Origin: Allium sativum
Lineage: Eukaryota; Streptophyta; Magnoliopsida; Asparagales; Amaryllidaceae
Direction: 5' to 3'
Length of the DNA: 64,000 bases
Assembly: GCA_030737875.1 (NCBI GenBank)
Contig: CM060922.1
Coordinates: forward strand, 299,761,456 to 299,825,455
Part shown: piece after piece, positions 1 through 12,609 of the stretch
Layout: each line of letters begins with the position of its first letter
Position numbering within the stretch: the stretch's first letter is position 1
Made by a program: the position numbers and the translations under genes
Notes under the pieces: model-generated
Seen by the model: the letters and a program-made list of their open reading frames with translations, nothing else
Told to the model about the DNA's origin: nothing
The model's database searches: none

Positions 1-185
1 AGAATTCGTTTCATTTTTAATTTAAAAAAATACTACTCTTTACACTCGTTCTAGGATACTACTGATCCCATGTCTAACGAGTCATTCTTATTAGATATTA
101 CTAATCCAGTCTCTAATGAATTCTTTTGTTCGGCTCTAATATGTCTTGTTCTCGAGCTCTGTAAACCAAAGCTTTGATACCAAAC
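1..185 (-). mobile_element. E0 gypsy element: leader and primer-binding site (edge of element)
   Basis: This stretch matches the leader of element E1 (about 12460-12609), with the same degenerate 'ttctaggac/atactactgat' blocks. It ends in a primer site at 171-182 that reads TGGTATCAAAGC on the minus strand, one base off the initiator-Met-tRNA complement TGGTATCAGAGC. It is therefore the start of an element (E0) whose body lies to the left of the window. No coding sequence is visible. Confidence 0.7.
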
Positions 186-1821
186 TATAACGACCCGAAA
201 TTCTCCGAACATCGAAGAGAAGAGAAAGAACGGATTGTCTGAGAACACGACAAATCAGAACACAAATAGAAGAACATTTCATTGCTTATTACAACAATTT
301 ACATCAGAGTCCAAGAATATACAGAATATGAATAAATATTACACATCAGAGATTAAAATACATTACATAGCAGCGGAAAATAATACAAAACACAACTGAA
401 AGTGATAAACGGATACAGAGCTTTCCGAATATCGTTCCAGCTGTAAACTAGGATTCTATAAATATAAATCTGCAAAAACCAAAACTACTAGCTGCCCGTG
501 TGGAAAATAGGGGCACCTAGAGTTTAGGTTAAAACAATAAACTCCAGGTCAATCATGTGACTGGTGTGAGAACTAAAACAGTTATTTAAAAATTTACTTT
601 AAAAACAAAGTAATTCAAGGGACCATGCCGTATAACACGGAACGGGTTTCGTTCCAAGAATACCAGTGCATATAACAAATAGCGCAATGCTAAATAAAGA
701 AAATCAAGCTATTATAAGACCCAGGTCCCATCACATAATGCAACGCAAGCCGGAGGATAGGATTTTACCTTATAATAGCCAAATAATGCTTGATACGAAT
801 AAAACAAAAGTATTTGATATTATTACTAGTGCATATATGTTTCAAAAGCAAATTCTATCATAAATATCAATCCTAGACGGCATAGCTACCATCTACTATG
901 TCGCCATATATAAGCTACAATCAAATCCGAAATTTTATATTAGAAATTTGGATTCCATCATGAGTCTAGGAAAGGGATGTACTCCTGTCCGCTTTGAGAC
1001 ACTCTAGCAAGTGCCTCAGGACTCGACGCTGTGGGCAATCCTGGATCTTGTAGTGCTGGTCCACACTTACGTTAGTAGATTGGTCATTCCTGAACACATG
1101 TTTCCCAGACCTATAGGACATATCCATCGGCTCCGAAGAGACCGATATATCCGAGGCGCCTCGCAATCCAACAACCACATAGATAAAAATGTAACAATAT
1201 TAGGGTGTGCAAAACCCTGACACCACCCATATCTAGAAAGAAACGTCATGCACTCACTGCGTTCCCTTGTCTCGTTTTTGACTCATACCGAGGTGTGAGG
1301 CTCGCGAATTAACGCTATACACAAAGATATGCTATATTAAAGTCGTGCTTTGATCATCAACCACAAGACTCCGCTTTTCAACAGAAGCCTTGATCATTCG
1401 CATCTCCACATGCCACACAGGCAATCCATGCCATGCGACTGATATCTATCGATATACAACCTTTGAGCTTGTACGCCTCAGAGAAGGGCGTTAAGGTAGA
1501 GAATAAATTCTCCGCCGCCAAACGGATATATATTTAGTAGAAATCAATCAACAAAAAATAAAATTCAATAACAGACACACATCCATTTACAAGTTCGTTC
1601 TTGGTCTGAACGAAAGCAGAGGTACCTTATTCCTCGTCCCGTATGTCCGATACAAGAGAGAGGCCCTCGCATATACGTCGATCTACAAGTACGTCTGGAC
1701 GATAACCACTTATTACCTCGTCTTGGGTGTACAGCCCAATCAAGACAACAGTAATCATACAAAAGATGTGAAGACATCCGGTCTTCGGCCACCGTCTTCA
1801 TCGTCGACACATCATCGAATT
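186..1821 (-). repeat. E0 5' LTR, first part (interrupted by E1)
   Basis: The block follows the E0 primer site directly and is collinear with the first ~1.75 kb of both E1 LTRs. For example, the stretch at 700-860 reappears diverged at 2525-2670 and 13310-13455. It starts TATAACGACC where E1 has TGTGACGATC, so the terminal TG seems mutated. Homology runs to about 1815, where the E1 LTR begins abruptly at 1822. The rest of this LTR appears to resume near 18386. Short open frames in it have no recognisable product. Confidence 0.7.
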
Positions 1822-4068
1822 TGTGACGATCTCAAAACCCGTACTACGGTGTTAAGGATAATCATTGGAACATAACACATTAATCATCATTAGCAGAGTA
1901 CAGATAATAGCATAAACAACATATAGAATAATTTTACATAGATATGACAGCAGAATCATAACATGTAACAACATCAGAGTAGCACAGTGTAGGATATAAC
2001 TTAGAGCATAAAAAGTGAGTGATCAGTCAACATCTCCATTAGCAGAATATATACATACAGTAAGACATAATAAAGATACCAGTCTACATCGCCTGAAGCG
2101 GTACATATACATAAGATAATACATGCTGGAAGTAAATCAGTCTACATCGTTATAGGCAGAATCATATACATAAGATAAGAATAGCGGAAAGTCAATTGCC
2201 AAAATACAAGTAAATCTAATCCTCGCCATCAAGCCAAAAACGCACTCCGTGCTGCAGTGCTAAGCCAAAATAACATGTCATCTGTCAACTAGGCTGCCCA
2301 TGTGAAAATAAGGGCACCCGAGTTTGCAAAGTGAAACAAACAACGAGTCAGTCGTGGGATTGGTATGAGAAATCTACTTAACTGGTTAAACAACAGTAAT
2401 AAGGCAAATCATAGAACCACACCACTTTCGCCGAACGGGTTTACTCCAGTGATTGCCAGTGCATTTAAAACAAAGTGAATTCTTTAAACAACGCAGTGCT
2501 TTTAAAAAGAATGAAGTCGATATAAGACTCAAGTCCCATCACACAATGCAACGCAAACCAGAGGATAGAGTTTTACCTTATAATGGCCAAAATATGCTTA
2601 ATACGTGCAAAGCAAAATCACTTGGTATTATTACTAGTGCATACATGTTTCAAAAGCGAATTCAATCATAAATATCAATCATAGACGACATAGCTACCAT
2701 CTACTATGTCGTCATACTAGTTCTACAATCAAATCCGTTATTTCGTATTGGAAATTGGGATTCCATCATGAGTCGAGGCAAGGGGCAAGCTCCTCTCCGC
2801 TTCGAGACACTCTAGCAAATGCCTCAGGACTACAAACTTTGGGTAACCCTTGGATCCTCCAAGGCCAGTCCTCTCTTATGTTTGAGGATTAATTATTCCT
2901 GAACACATGTTTCCTGGTCCTTTCAGACCTAAAATCGAGGTGCCTCGCGTTCCAACAACCACATAGGTAAAAGTAATATAAATGTCAGCCTGTTTAAGCA
3001 CTGACACACCCATAGCTAGAAAAAAACGTCGTGCACTCCTTGGGTCCTTATCCCGTTTTAACTCATACCGAAGTGTGAGGCTCGTGAATCCACGCTACAC
3101 ATAAAGCTAGGCCACGTAGGCCTTACTTTAATCATCGACCATAAGACTTTGCTTTGCAATAGAAGCCTTGATCACTGCATCTTGGCATGCCACACAGGCA
3201 ATCCACTCCATATGACTGATTTCTATCGATGTATAACCTCTGAGCTCGTACGTCATAGAGAAGGGCGTTAAGCATGAGAATAAATTCTCTGTCGCCAAAC
3301 AGATATATATTTAATAGAGATCAATCAGCACAGAACAAAATCCAATGTCAGACACACAGTCCATTTACAAGTCCGTTCTGGGTCTGAATGAAACTGGAGG
3401 CACCATATTCCTCGCATATCCGTACAATCAACACATACGTCCAGACGGCTACTACTTCTGTCCCTTCAAGGTAGCTACTCCAATCAGGAACCTCAGCAGC
3501 GCCCATCCATCCGATACGAAGATCATCCGTCTTGAACCGTCTTCGTATTTTCGACTTCGAATTGTTTGATCAATTATTTGAAATGAGGGTTAGCTCGGCC
3601 TTTTCAAATAATTCACGTATATTTAGAATTCAAATTTATTCTTTCCATGGTTAAATTATTCGACATTCACATTTCAGTTCTTTAGTATAATTTTCATGTC
3701 AAACACATTCAATCATCAAATATCAAGCAAACCAAGTAAAATTGGTTTATTTCCATTCCATTTCGCTTATAATATTTATAACGATTTTTCTCCATTTTTA
3801 TTTATTTAAAAATGGCCATATTTCATTAAACGGCGTTTCAGGTCGTGCCGTGGCACTATTTTTCCCAAATTTGTTTTATACATATCGGGAAATCTAACCG
3901 TTGAATTTATACAAAGTTTATATCATTGGGAAGATATTCCCAAAGCGAACCCAACTGTTCTAGTTTCGTGAAAATCCGACGGTTGGATCTTTCGGTATAG
4001 TCATTTGAAGTTACGATTTCAAAACGCGACCTGCACGGCCTCGATTCGTTTTAATTTAATTTATATTT

Positions 4069-4070
<2 letters not shown>

Positions 4071-4097
<27 letters not shown>
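4071..4097. repeat. TA microsatellite
   Basis: An uninterrupted (AT)n run in the E1 3' LTR. The corresponding position in the other LTR (near 14870) has only a short degenerate version. Confidence 0.95.
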
Positions 4098-4099
<2 letters not shown>

Positions 4100-5090
4100 T
4101 CATTCGAAGATTTCAATATCGTTTTCACTTCAAATATTTCACTAACGCCTTTATATTTTGAAAATTTTCGCCATAACGTCCTTTGTATGGGAAGGTGTTT
4201 GGAAATTTATTGGGCCGTATTAGGTACCCAATAAATCCCAATAAGCATACACATATTTATAGTGATATATTCCGATGTCCACAGGGGAGTGTGTATAGAT
4301 CATAACTCCAGAGAATAAATTCTCGTCACTTTATAAATGGTTTTTGTGCCTTAATGACCAGAGAGACGTGTTTATTGTCATCTCCAGACCCGTGTGGGGT
4401 TTTTATTAATCTGGCAATTTACCGTTACAATTTATATGGTCCAGATCAGTTATCAGTTCAACCTGTAATATATAGTCATCGCCATACAAGCCTCTCGCTC
4501 GTATGGTATATCTTCAACCTCGTCACACAAGCTCCAAATGCTTATGTGGTATATGATGAAGTATGCTTATCGTCAAGAAGTATGCCACATAGCGTAGTTC
4601 AAATTTAATCGTTACTATCCTATTGCGATGTTTATTATTACACATAGAATAACCAGCACTCTGCATCCAATGGCATTCACAGGAGTTGATATAAAAATAA
4701 AATTGCGCAGCCAACTCATTAAGGCTTACCTACTTCTCGGGCACGCAAATAAATTCTTTACTCAACAGCTAATCCATTTTCTCTTTTCAACAGATGTATA
4801 TATATATGCAGAACAAAGCTAATAATAATATTTCTAGCGAACAAATATTTATTTCAACAAACAGTTATTTTTAACACTTATACATAGGAAAAAATGATAT
4901 TTTTGACAAACAAAAATATATTTCAACTCATGGCTATTTTATTTAGATCCTAAACATGTTATTTATAACCCCCGAACATTTATTTCAACCCGTGTGTATT
5001 TTTAGCGAGGCGTATACATGATAAAAGTAATATTTTTATCATCAGAAATATTTATTCAACACGAGAATGTTTTTAGCATTTCATATTCAC

Positions 5091-5456
5091 AATAAAAATG
5101 TAAATTTTATTGTTAAATCAATTTATTTAAAACACGAATACCATTCAACACATGAATTTCTATTCAATGAATGAATTTCTATTCAACACATGAGTGTTCT
5201 CTATAGTTCGTATATATAATAAAAATGTGATTTTTATTGTTAAAGCAATTTATTTAAAACACGAATACCATTCAACACATGAATTTCTATTCAACGAATG
5301 AATTTCTATTCAACACATGAATGTTCTCTATAGTTCGTATATATAATAAAATTGTGATTTTTATTGTTAAAGCAATTTATTTAATACACGAATACCATTC
5401 AACACATGAATTTCTATTCAACGAATGAATTTCTATTCAACACATGAATGTGGTTT
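5091..5456. repeat. Tandem ~120-bp units in E1 3' LTR
   Basis: Three head-to-tail copies of a block that contains an AT-rich part (aataaaaatg...), 'caatttatttaaaacacgaa', and then 'attcaacacatgaatttct' repeated with variants. The partner LTR has four copies at 15893-16424, so copy number changed after insertion. Confidence 0.9.
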
Positions 5457-5830
5457 CAACATATGAAAATAATTTCAACAAATGAAAATAATTCTAGCAC
5501 ATGAATATTTTAGAAAATTTCGACAGCTTAACGGCAGGGTAGTTAAAACCGGCACCGTCCCTATGTATGGCTCCTCCCTTTACCTTAAAGCCTCGCGGTT
5601 TTTGACAATGGCGATTTCATGCATCTAGTTTGCACGCAGGCGGCATGTTTTATTTTCATTTCCACATTCCTATTCTAATTTGTTTCAACCACAAGAGGGT
5701 ATTTTTCAACCACAAGGTATTTTTCAACCACAATCCAACATAAACAATTATTTTCAACCATTCGTCATACCACATATTTTCACGCCAATCACAAGCAATA
5801 AATATCGTACATGGTTTGTGGACGAGGGGA

Positions 5831-5831
<1 letters not shown>

Positions 5832-5882
<51 letters not shown>
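5832..5882. repeat. TA microsatellite
   Basis: About 50 bp of pure TA repeat. The partner LTR at 16800-16830 instead has a mixed GT then TA run, showing local slippage. Confidence 0.95.
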
Positions 5883-5884
<2 letters not shown>

Positions 5885-6164
5885 GTAGATAAATATATTT
5901 CACTTCCATTTCAACACAATTCAAAGCATATATGTTTCATACAATGCTTGTATAATTTATACATCGCTCATATAACTTATACAACACATGTACATGAGGT
6001 ATACAATGCGTATATTATTTACACTTTGCTTATATAATTTATACAACATGATTTCATTCACATTTCAATTTAGATTTCTCACATTGGTTTTTGATATGCT
6101 AAAAATCGTAGCTAGCTCAGAAAAATCCGCGGTCTCTTCTAGATTGTAGAGAGCGTCCTTGCGG

Positions 6165-6694
6165 CTATGGAGTTAAAGCCCCGCTAATGCCCCGCATTAT
6201 CCCCGCTATATCCCGTAGCGCCCCTTCAACCGCTATGCTATTTTAATTTAGCGCTGATGAAAAGTATATCCGCTTGTAGCCCCGCTGTTTCCCGCTTCAT
6301 CCGCTAAATCAACGCTTTTTACCATCCGATTTAGCAATATTTACATATAGGGCTTGATTTGACTAGTTCTCTTTTTTTTAAATCAATAAAGTTAATATAA
6401 AGAGCTAATTTTAAGGAATTAGTTTCTAATATATTGTGGAAATTTATTATAATCATCAAATCTAGTGTGTGTAAGCATGACATTCTTTGATTCTACTATA
6501 GATGATTAATTAATGTTAGTTTCTTCAACACATATAATATGATAATAATAATTAATTAATCTTAAATGCTTGGTTTCACATCTTATGAACCTTTTTACCC
6601 CTCCGCTATATCCCCGCTATTTCCCCGCTTTATCCCCGCTACACCTTTTTGGACCTCCACCGCTATGGAACCACTAAGCGCTTTAACTGCCCAG
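6165..6694. mobile_element. Non-autonomous hAT-type element (530 bp)
   Basis: The insertion is present in the E1 3' LTR and absent from the 5' LTR, where the empty site is at about 17090. It is flanked by the 8-bp duplication CCTTGCGG (6157-6164 and 6695-6702). The ends are imperfect inverted repeats: CTATGGAGTTAAAGC on the left and CTGGGCAGTTAAAGC as the complement of the right. Short CCCGCT-type repeats crowd both subterminal parts. Eight-bp duplications and subterminal repeats are hAT hallmarks. There is no transposase frame. Confidence 0.88.
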
Positions 6695-8038
6695 CCTTGC
6701 GGTCACGATGTTTCCTGTTTCATCGAATTTCGTTAACACACGATAAAGATACGATTTTTCAAAGTTTGCAACGGTTTTAAAGTGTTAAAACTGTTTTAAA
6801 TTAACAAAGCCGCACCTTTCAGGTTGGGGTTCAAAACTAGGTTTAGCAATTTCTTTCAATCCGTGGCTCGAGGTAAGGATCGAACAACACCACTGTGAAG
6901 TACTCAGAGGGGCGCACCTCCGCCAGGAGCGGTGCCCGGTGCGGTGGCGGATCCGATCGTTGGCGGGGGTTGAAAGGTGGAAACTTCGGAGGAGCAGTTC
7001 TTCGCGATGGAGCAATGATAGGGTGCGTTCTTGGTATGGATTTGTAGAGGGCGTTGGGAACTTCAAAAAGTTCCAAAGGAGGGGGTGGTTTTGGTGAGCG
7101 TGGCGGCCAGAATCTGAGGGGGAAGGTGAGAAAGCAGTTTCGTCGTCGGTTACGTTGGGGGGGGGGTGGGGGGGTGGGGGGGTTCTGAGGGTTTTTATAT
7201 TTTTAATTTAATGAAAGGAATTTCCTTATTGGCCCATGGTTTATTAAATTTTTAAAATAGTATTTTTCCATACGGATACCAATTCAAGCCCAACGTATGT
7301 CGCCCCTAGCTAAATACCCCCATTCCGAACACAATGGGATATGTTTCGTAGGCCAATTCGATTGTTATAGTCAGCTATTCTTCAAATTAAAGTATAAAAC
7401 ATTCATTATTCGTTTTGAACGTACATTTTAATTTGCCAGGGCCACAAACTGATTCGAAAAATTCCAGAAAAATAAATCTAGCTATGTTTTGACATTACAT
7501 TCTCGACAAAACTATTTTCGTCAAATTTTGAGACCGTTTAAAAAATGGCGATTTTCTGGTCGATCCAATTTAACAGAAATTGATCAATCACATTTTCTTT
7601 TGCCCCGCTCACATACTAGCTTCAAAAATTATGAAATTTGAAACCTAGCAATAATTTGACATCCCGGATCCAACAAAAGTGGTTTCGTCGAATTCCGAAG
7701 TCATTTGCAAAATGTCTATTTTCAAGGGTTATATATACTCTATAGCGACCTTTCTGAAAATTCATTTGGCCATGACTTTTGATTCCCGCTATGAAACTTC
7801 GATTTTTCAGAATCGTTAGAAAGATATTCATAAACAGATTTAAATATTTTTGGTTTCACTAAAATCCGTTATATTTTACACCCGATACAGTCAGTCAAAG
7901 TTTGAATTCAAATTTTCAAACTGCCACACTATTTCCAATTCATTATTTCATTGAAATATTCTATTTCAATTGTTTAAATTCTTTTAAAATAACCAATTTA
8001 AAATTTTTAAATTGGCTTGTATTTTCCGGGTTGTTACA

Positions 8039-8051
8039 ATCTCCCCCACTT
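8039..8051 (-). other. E1 polypurine tract
   Basis: The minus strand reads AAGTGGGGGAGAT directly before the 3' LTR. This is the usual position of the plus-strand primer for reverse transcription. Confidence 0.85.
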
Positions 8052-8140
8052 AAAACTTTTCGTCCCCGAAAAGGAAACAACAGTACAGTAGGAAATAGAA
8101 ATGGAAATGCAAAGTATTTTAAAGGTACCTTGCACCGGAG

Positions 8141-9417
8141 TTAGTCAGAGATGTCCACTCTGCATTTGGGGTAAGCTTGCTTAATGCTTTCCTCAGTCTC
8201 CCAAGTACAGTCTCTAGGATCACTACTCCACTTCACTTTAATTAAATGAACCTTCTTGTTTCTCAGCTCTTTAGTTTCTTTGCCAACAATCTTTAATGGC
8301 TCTCTTCTGACTGCTAATTCTGGAGTAATTTCCAAGTCCTGTTGCGCTGCTTCTTCTACAACAAGATCCAGATCATGCACATGTCTTCTAACTTGAGATA
8401 CGTGAAACACATTATACAATCCAGGCAACCAATCAGGTAATGAAACTCTATAAGCAAGATTTCCAGTTTGTTCAAGTATAGGAAAGGGACCAATGAATCT
8501 CGGTGCCAACTTCCCAGTTTTGTCAAATCTGATTACTCCCCTCATCGGAGAAACTCTTAAATACACATAATCACCAATGGCAAATTATAAATCTCTTCTT
8601 CTAGAATCTGCATAACTTTTCTGTCGGCTTTGCGCGGCTTTCAATCGTTTCTTGATGAAATCGACTTTATCAGATGCTTCTCTATCATATCGGGTCCCAA
8701 CACAAGTATGTTGCCAGGTTCTACCCAACATGCGGGAGGTCTGAACGGTCTACCGTATAATGCTTCAAATGGAGAGATTTTTAAACTTGCGTGATAGCTA
8801 TTGTTATAAGAGAATTCTGCCAGATGCAAATGATCCTCACATGACCCGCCAAAATCAATAATACAAGCCCATAGTAAATCTTCTAGAATTCTATTCACCC
8901 GCTCAGTTTGGCCATCTGTCAGAGGGTGGTAACCGGTGCTTAGATTCAACTTGGTTCCCAATTCTGTCCGGAATGCTTCGTAGAATTTGCTAGTAAATAT
9001 TGGATCTCTATCACTGACTATACTGAGCGGCACTCCATGCAGTTTAACTATTTCTTTGAAGTAAATCTACGCTAGGCTTTGAGCCATTCTGTTGGATCTG
9101 ACAGGTATGAAATCGACGGTCTTCGTGAAGCGATCTACGATCACCCAAATACTGTTGTTTCCTTTCTTAGTTCGAGGCAAACCATCTATGAAGTCCATGG
9201 AAATTTGTTCCCACTTCCATCTTGGAATATCCAATGGTTGTAATAATCCGGCGAGTTTTTGTTGGTCGCTTTTAACTTGTTGACAGGTGGGACACCGGCT
9301 AACATAAATTGAAATGTCTCTTTTCAATGCCCTCCACCAGAATGTGCGCTTGATATCATTATACATTTTGCTCACACCGGGATGGATACTGAGTTTGGAC
9401 TTATGGCATTCATCCAT
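8141..9417 (-). pseudogene. E1 pol relic: integrase and chromodomain
   Basis: Three minus-strand segments in order. 9417-9067 has the HHCC zinc-binding part (H..., then CPTC) and the first catalytic aspartate (SMDFIDGLP). 9033-8641 has the second aspartate (SDRDPIF) and the glutamate (DGQTERVN). 8566-8141 has a C-terminal domain ending in a chromodomain (LIKVKW...CTWETEE). In an active element these form one polyprotein that inserts cDNA into chromatin. Frame changes or stops near 9050 and between 8641 and 8566 break the frame, so it cannot make integrase. The conserved catalytic residues show it decayed from a functional copy. Confidence 0.9.
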
Positions 9418-9559
9418 GACTTCCTTTTGGAAGCTCTGGAAGATTCGGGATGCAAATTCTGCCTTTTAACCTAAGAACTCCCTTGTCATCAAGCTGGAAA
9501 CTTGTGCATTCACCTTCCTTGATTTTCTTACTGATCCTTTGAATAAATTCATCGGTTTT

Positions 9560-10933
9560 CTAAAGGACCGAAATCTTGTCAATCAATGAAGACGTAACAA
9601 TAAAACTGGCGATGATTTCATTCTTTCTGCTGAGCGCATCAGCCACAACGTTGGCTTTCCCTGGAGTGTACAAAATCTCAAAATCGTATGCTGCAAGAAA
9701 TTCTAACCAACGTTGTTGCCTCAAGTTCAGATCTTTCTTAGTGAATAGATACTTCAATGATTGATGATCAGTAAACAGCTCGAACTTCTCACCCAATAAA
9801 TAATGCCTCCAGATTCTCAAAGCAAACACGATGGCTAACAACTCAAGATCATGAGTTGCATAGTTCCTCTCATGCGGCTTCAGCTGACGGCTAGCATAAG
9901 CGACCACTTGGCCTCTTTGCATTAATACTGCGCCAAGACCTCTAATAGAAGCATCCGCCCATAATGTCAAGTCCTGGTTGCCATCAATAATTGTTAATAC
10001 TTGAGCAGTTGTCAATTTCAATTTCAGCTCTTGGAAAGCTTCCTCACATTCTGGAGTCCACATGAATTTTTCATGCTTCTTTGTAAGCTTTGTTAATACA
10101 CCGGATATCTTCAAAAACAACTTAACAAATTTCCAATAGTAATTAGCCAGTCCAAGAAAACTTCGAACTTCGGTGGGGGGTAGTAGGCTGTTTCCAATCC
10201 TAAATCGCTGTAATTTTGCTTGGATCCACAGCAATCCCTTCTTTTGATACGACATGGCCAAGGAACTTAACTTCATCTTGCCAGAAGATACACTTAGAAA
10301 ATTTAGCTTTCAAGATATTCCTTCTCAGAATTCCCAACACTTGTTCTAAATGTTTCTCATGCTCACTTTTTGACTTGGAGTAGATTAAAATGTCATCGAT
10401 GAAGACCAGAACAAATTTATTCAAGACACCACGGAACACTCTGTTCATTAAATCGACGAAGTAGGCTGGAGCATTACACAAGCTGAACGACATTACTAAC
10501 CATACGTAGAATAAATCGGGATCCCTGAAAGCTGTCAAAGGAACACAGTCTTCGACTATACGTAATTGGTAGAAACCTGTAGCTAGGTCCATTATGGAGA
10601 ATACTCGCGCTCCATTTATTGATCTAGCAAATCATCGTTTCGCGGCAATGGATGTTTATTCTTCAGTGTATGCTTATTGAGATCTCGGTAATCAACACAA
10701 AGTCGTAGATTACCGTATGATTTCGGGACAAACACTACTGCTACTCCCCAATCAGAAAAGCTTGGCCTGATCAAACCTTTCCACAGCAATTCTCGAGTTT
10801 GGTTGCCTAACTCTTCTTTCTCCTTCGGGGCCATTCTCTGTATTGTATGCACCACTAGTCTGGCATTCGGAATTAGATCGATTCTGAATTCAATTTCTCT
10901 TTGCGGAGGTAAGTTTTCGACTTCTTCGAACAC
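9560..10933 (-). pseudogene. E1 pol relic: reverse transcriptase and RNase H
   Basis: The minus-strand segments 10933-10616 (RT fingers, [13 protein letters not shown]), 10592-10200 (RT palm with the FIDD catalytic box) and 10276-9560 (connection and RNase H, with WADAS and [12 protein letters not shown]) follow the gypsy order. The frame is lost between the fingers and palm near 10600 and again around 10200-10276, where the segments overlap in different frames. Several normally conserved RT residues are replaced in the palm (for example [10 protein letters not shown] where G2 has [10 protein letters not shown]). Non-functional remnant. Confidence 0.9.
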
Positions 10934-12349
10934 ATCCGCATAGTTTTTAATGACAGGAATCTTTTCTAATGAAGTGGGAATAACCTCCAGAGAAGACCAA
11001 AATTCTTTTCTATCTGTTTCCTAGCTTCGTTTAAATTTTAACGATTCTTTCGGCACATCTAACTTCGGCCTTATATTTCGTTAACCATTCTAACCCGAGA
11101 ATAACATCGATTTCAGAAAAATTCATAACGATTAAATTGATGGGAAACTTGTAGAAGGAATAGGAGATGGGCAGTCTGCAATATGAAATGAGGACAAGAG
11201 AGCCTCCTATCGGATTTTGAACTCTAATTGGTTCGTTAAGGTCTCTTACTTTTAACTTTAACTTACTAACAATGTTACTAGAAATGAAGCTACGTGATGC
11301 ACTAGTGTCAAAAAGTACAGAAACAGGAATATTTTTAATGGTAAGGGTACTCCCAAGAAATCGGGTTTACCTGATCCATAAGTGATAGCTGGCGGGTTTC
11401 CCCCGTCAAAAACATGTGCTACATGTGCATTCTTCTTCAAAGGACATTTTAGGCTAACGTGCCCCTTCTGATGGCAGTTGTAGCATTCAACCAAGCTATG
11501 GGGGTTCGGATTTGAGCTTTGCGGGTTTTCCTTCAGCCGCTTTGGAGCAGTGCACACATTTAAATAATGCCCCCTCTTACCGCAATTGTAACAGCTGCCT
11601 TTGGGTGGCTTACCAGCTTGCTGAGTAGCGGCTGCTGCATTGCTGGACTCAGGCTGATCTCCAGAAGCTTTGCGCTTGTTTCCTGCTTGGCTCTTAGCGC
11701 GGTCTAGATTGGATTTCCTCTCATCCAAGTCTTCGTAGTTACAGGCCATTTCTACAAGTTCTGAAAATGGAAGTTTGATGTTACTTATGGCCCGGTCCTG
11801 ATACTTGCGTTGTAGCCCCAGTATGAACCTCTTATTCTTTGCTTTTGATGTATAGATAAGCTCTGGAGCATAACGTGATAGCTGTGTAAATTTGTTGAGA
11901 TAGTCCTGAATAGAGCGGTCTCCCTGCTGGAGATTAGTAAACTCATCACGCATACGCTCTAATCCTTGCTCGGGGATGAACTTCCCCTTGAACTACTCCT
12001 AAGTCCTTACTGTATCTTCCTCATCCTTAGAGGTGATGGCATCCCACCACAATTCGGCCTCCACCTGTAAAAGCCAAGCGCCCATAAGCGCTTTGTCATG
12101 GGTTCCAAGTCTCATGCCACCAAAAATCTACTCGCATGTCTTCAACCATGCTCAAGCCACTGTTACGGTGCCAGTGCCGGAAAAGGGTTTGCCCCCGAGG
12201 TTTCTTTACCTCTTCGCTACTCGGTCAAGTTCGAATTCCTGAGGTGCTGGTGGTTGTATCATAGGCCCCTCTTCTGCTATGGGGATATTCCCCCATCCTC
12301 CAGCTCGGCCTGCTCGGCCTCCTCTGGCTGCAGCTGCTCGTGTAGCCAT
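10934..12349 (-). pseudogene. E1 gag-protease relic
   Basis: The Gag start is taken as the ATG at 12349-12347 (MATRAAAARGGR...). That frame stops by 12206. The main capsid-like segment is 11953-11258 (LNKFTQLSRYAPELI...) and carries two CCHC zinc knuckles (CYNCGKRGHYLNVC and CYNCHQKGHVSLKC). The aspartic-protease active site, in another frame near 11280, reads DTSAS instead of the usual D[ST]GAS, so its glycine is lost. Further stops lie between 11250 and 10934. Confidence 0.82.
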
Positions 12350-12609
12350 CAAGTCAAGTTCTGTACAAGCAAGAAAAGAGTAAAGCTCACAGAAATGATA
12401 ACTTTCATATACTATAAAGTAGAAGAACATAAGGAAAGATAATGATGTACTGATCGAATTGTTTTGCTATTCTGCTTAGCTCATTCTAGGACATTACTAA
12501 TCCTATCTCTAATGAGCTACTCACCTTAGAACACTACTGATTCTATTCTAATGAGGTGTTTAATGTGTTAAATTCCAAACCTAAGGTTAACCAAAGCTCT
12601 GATACCAAC
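12350..12609 (-). other. E1 leader with primer-binding site
   Basis: Untranslated leader between gag and the 5' LTR. The primer site at 12596-12607 reads TGGTATCAGAGC on the minus strand, the exact complement of the 3' end of plant initiator-Met tRNA, two bases inside the LTR edge at 12610. It resembles the E0 leader at 1-185. Confidence 0.88.

Larger units (their letters stand above)
1822..8038 (-). repeat. E1 3' LTR
   Basis: In plus-strand reading it starts TGTGACGATC and ends GGGTTGTTACA, so the element-sense ends are TGTAACAACC...GATCGTCACA. It aligns along its length with 12610-~18385. It is 6217 bp, of which 538 bp are a hAT-type insertion with its 8-bp duplication. It contains tandem ~120-bp units, TA microsatellites (4071-4097 and 5832-5882), and a GC-rich part near 6900-7190 with a long G run. 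No coding gene is supported. Confidence 0.88.

Noticed and set aside
6843..7076. 77-codon minus-strand frame present in both E1 LTRs (also 17236-17469)
   Set aside because: LTR copies share sequence by descent; many amino-acid changes between the copies suggest no protein-level selection.
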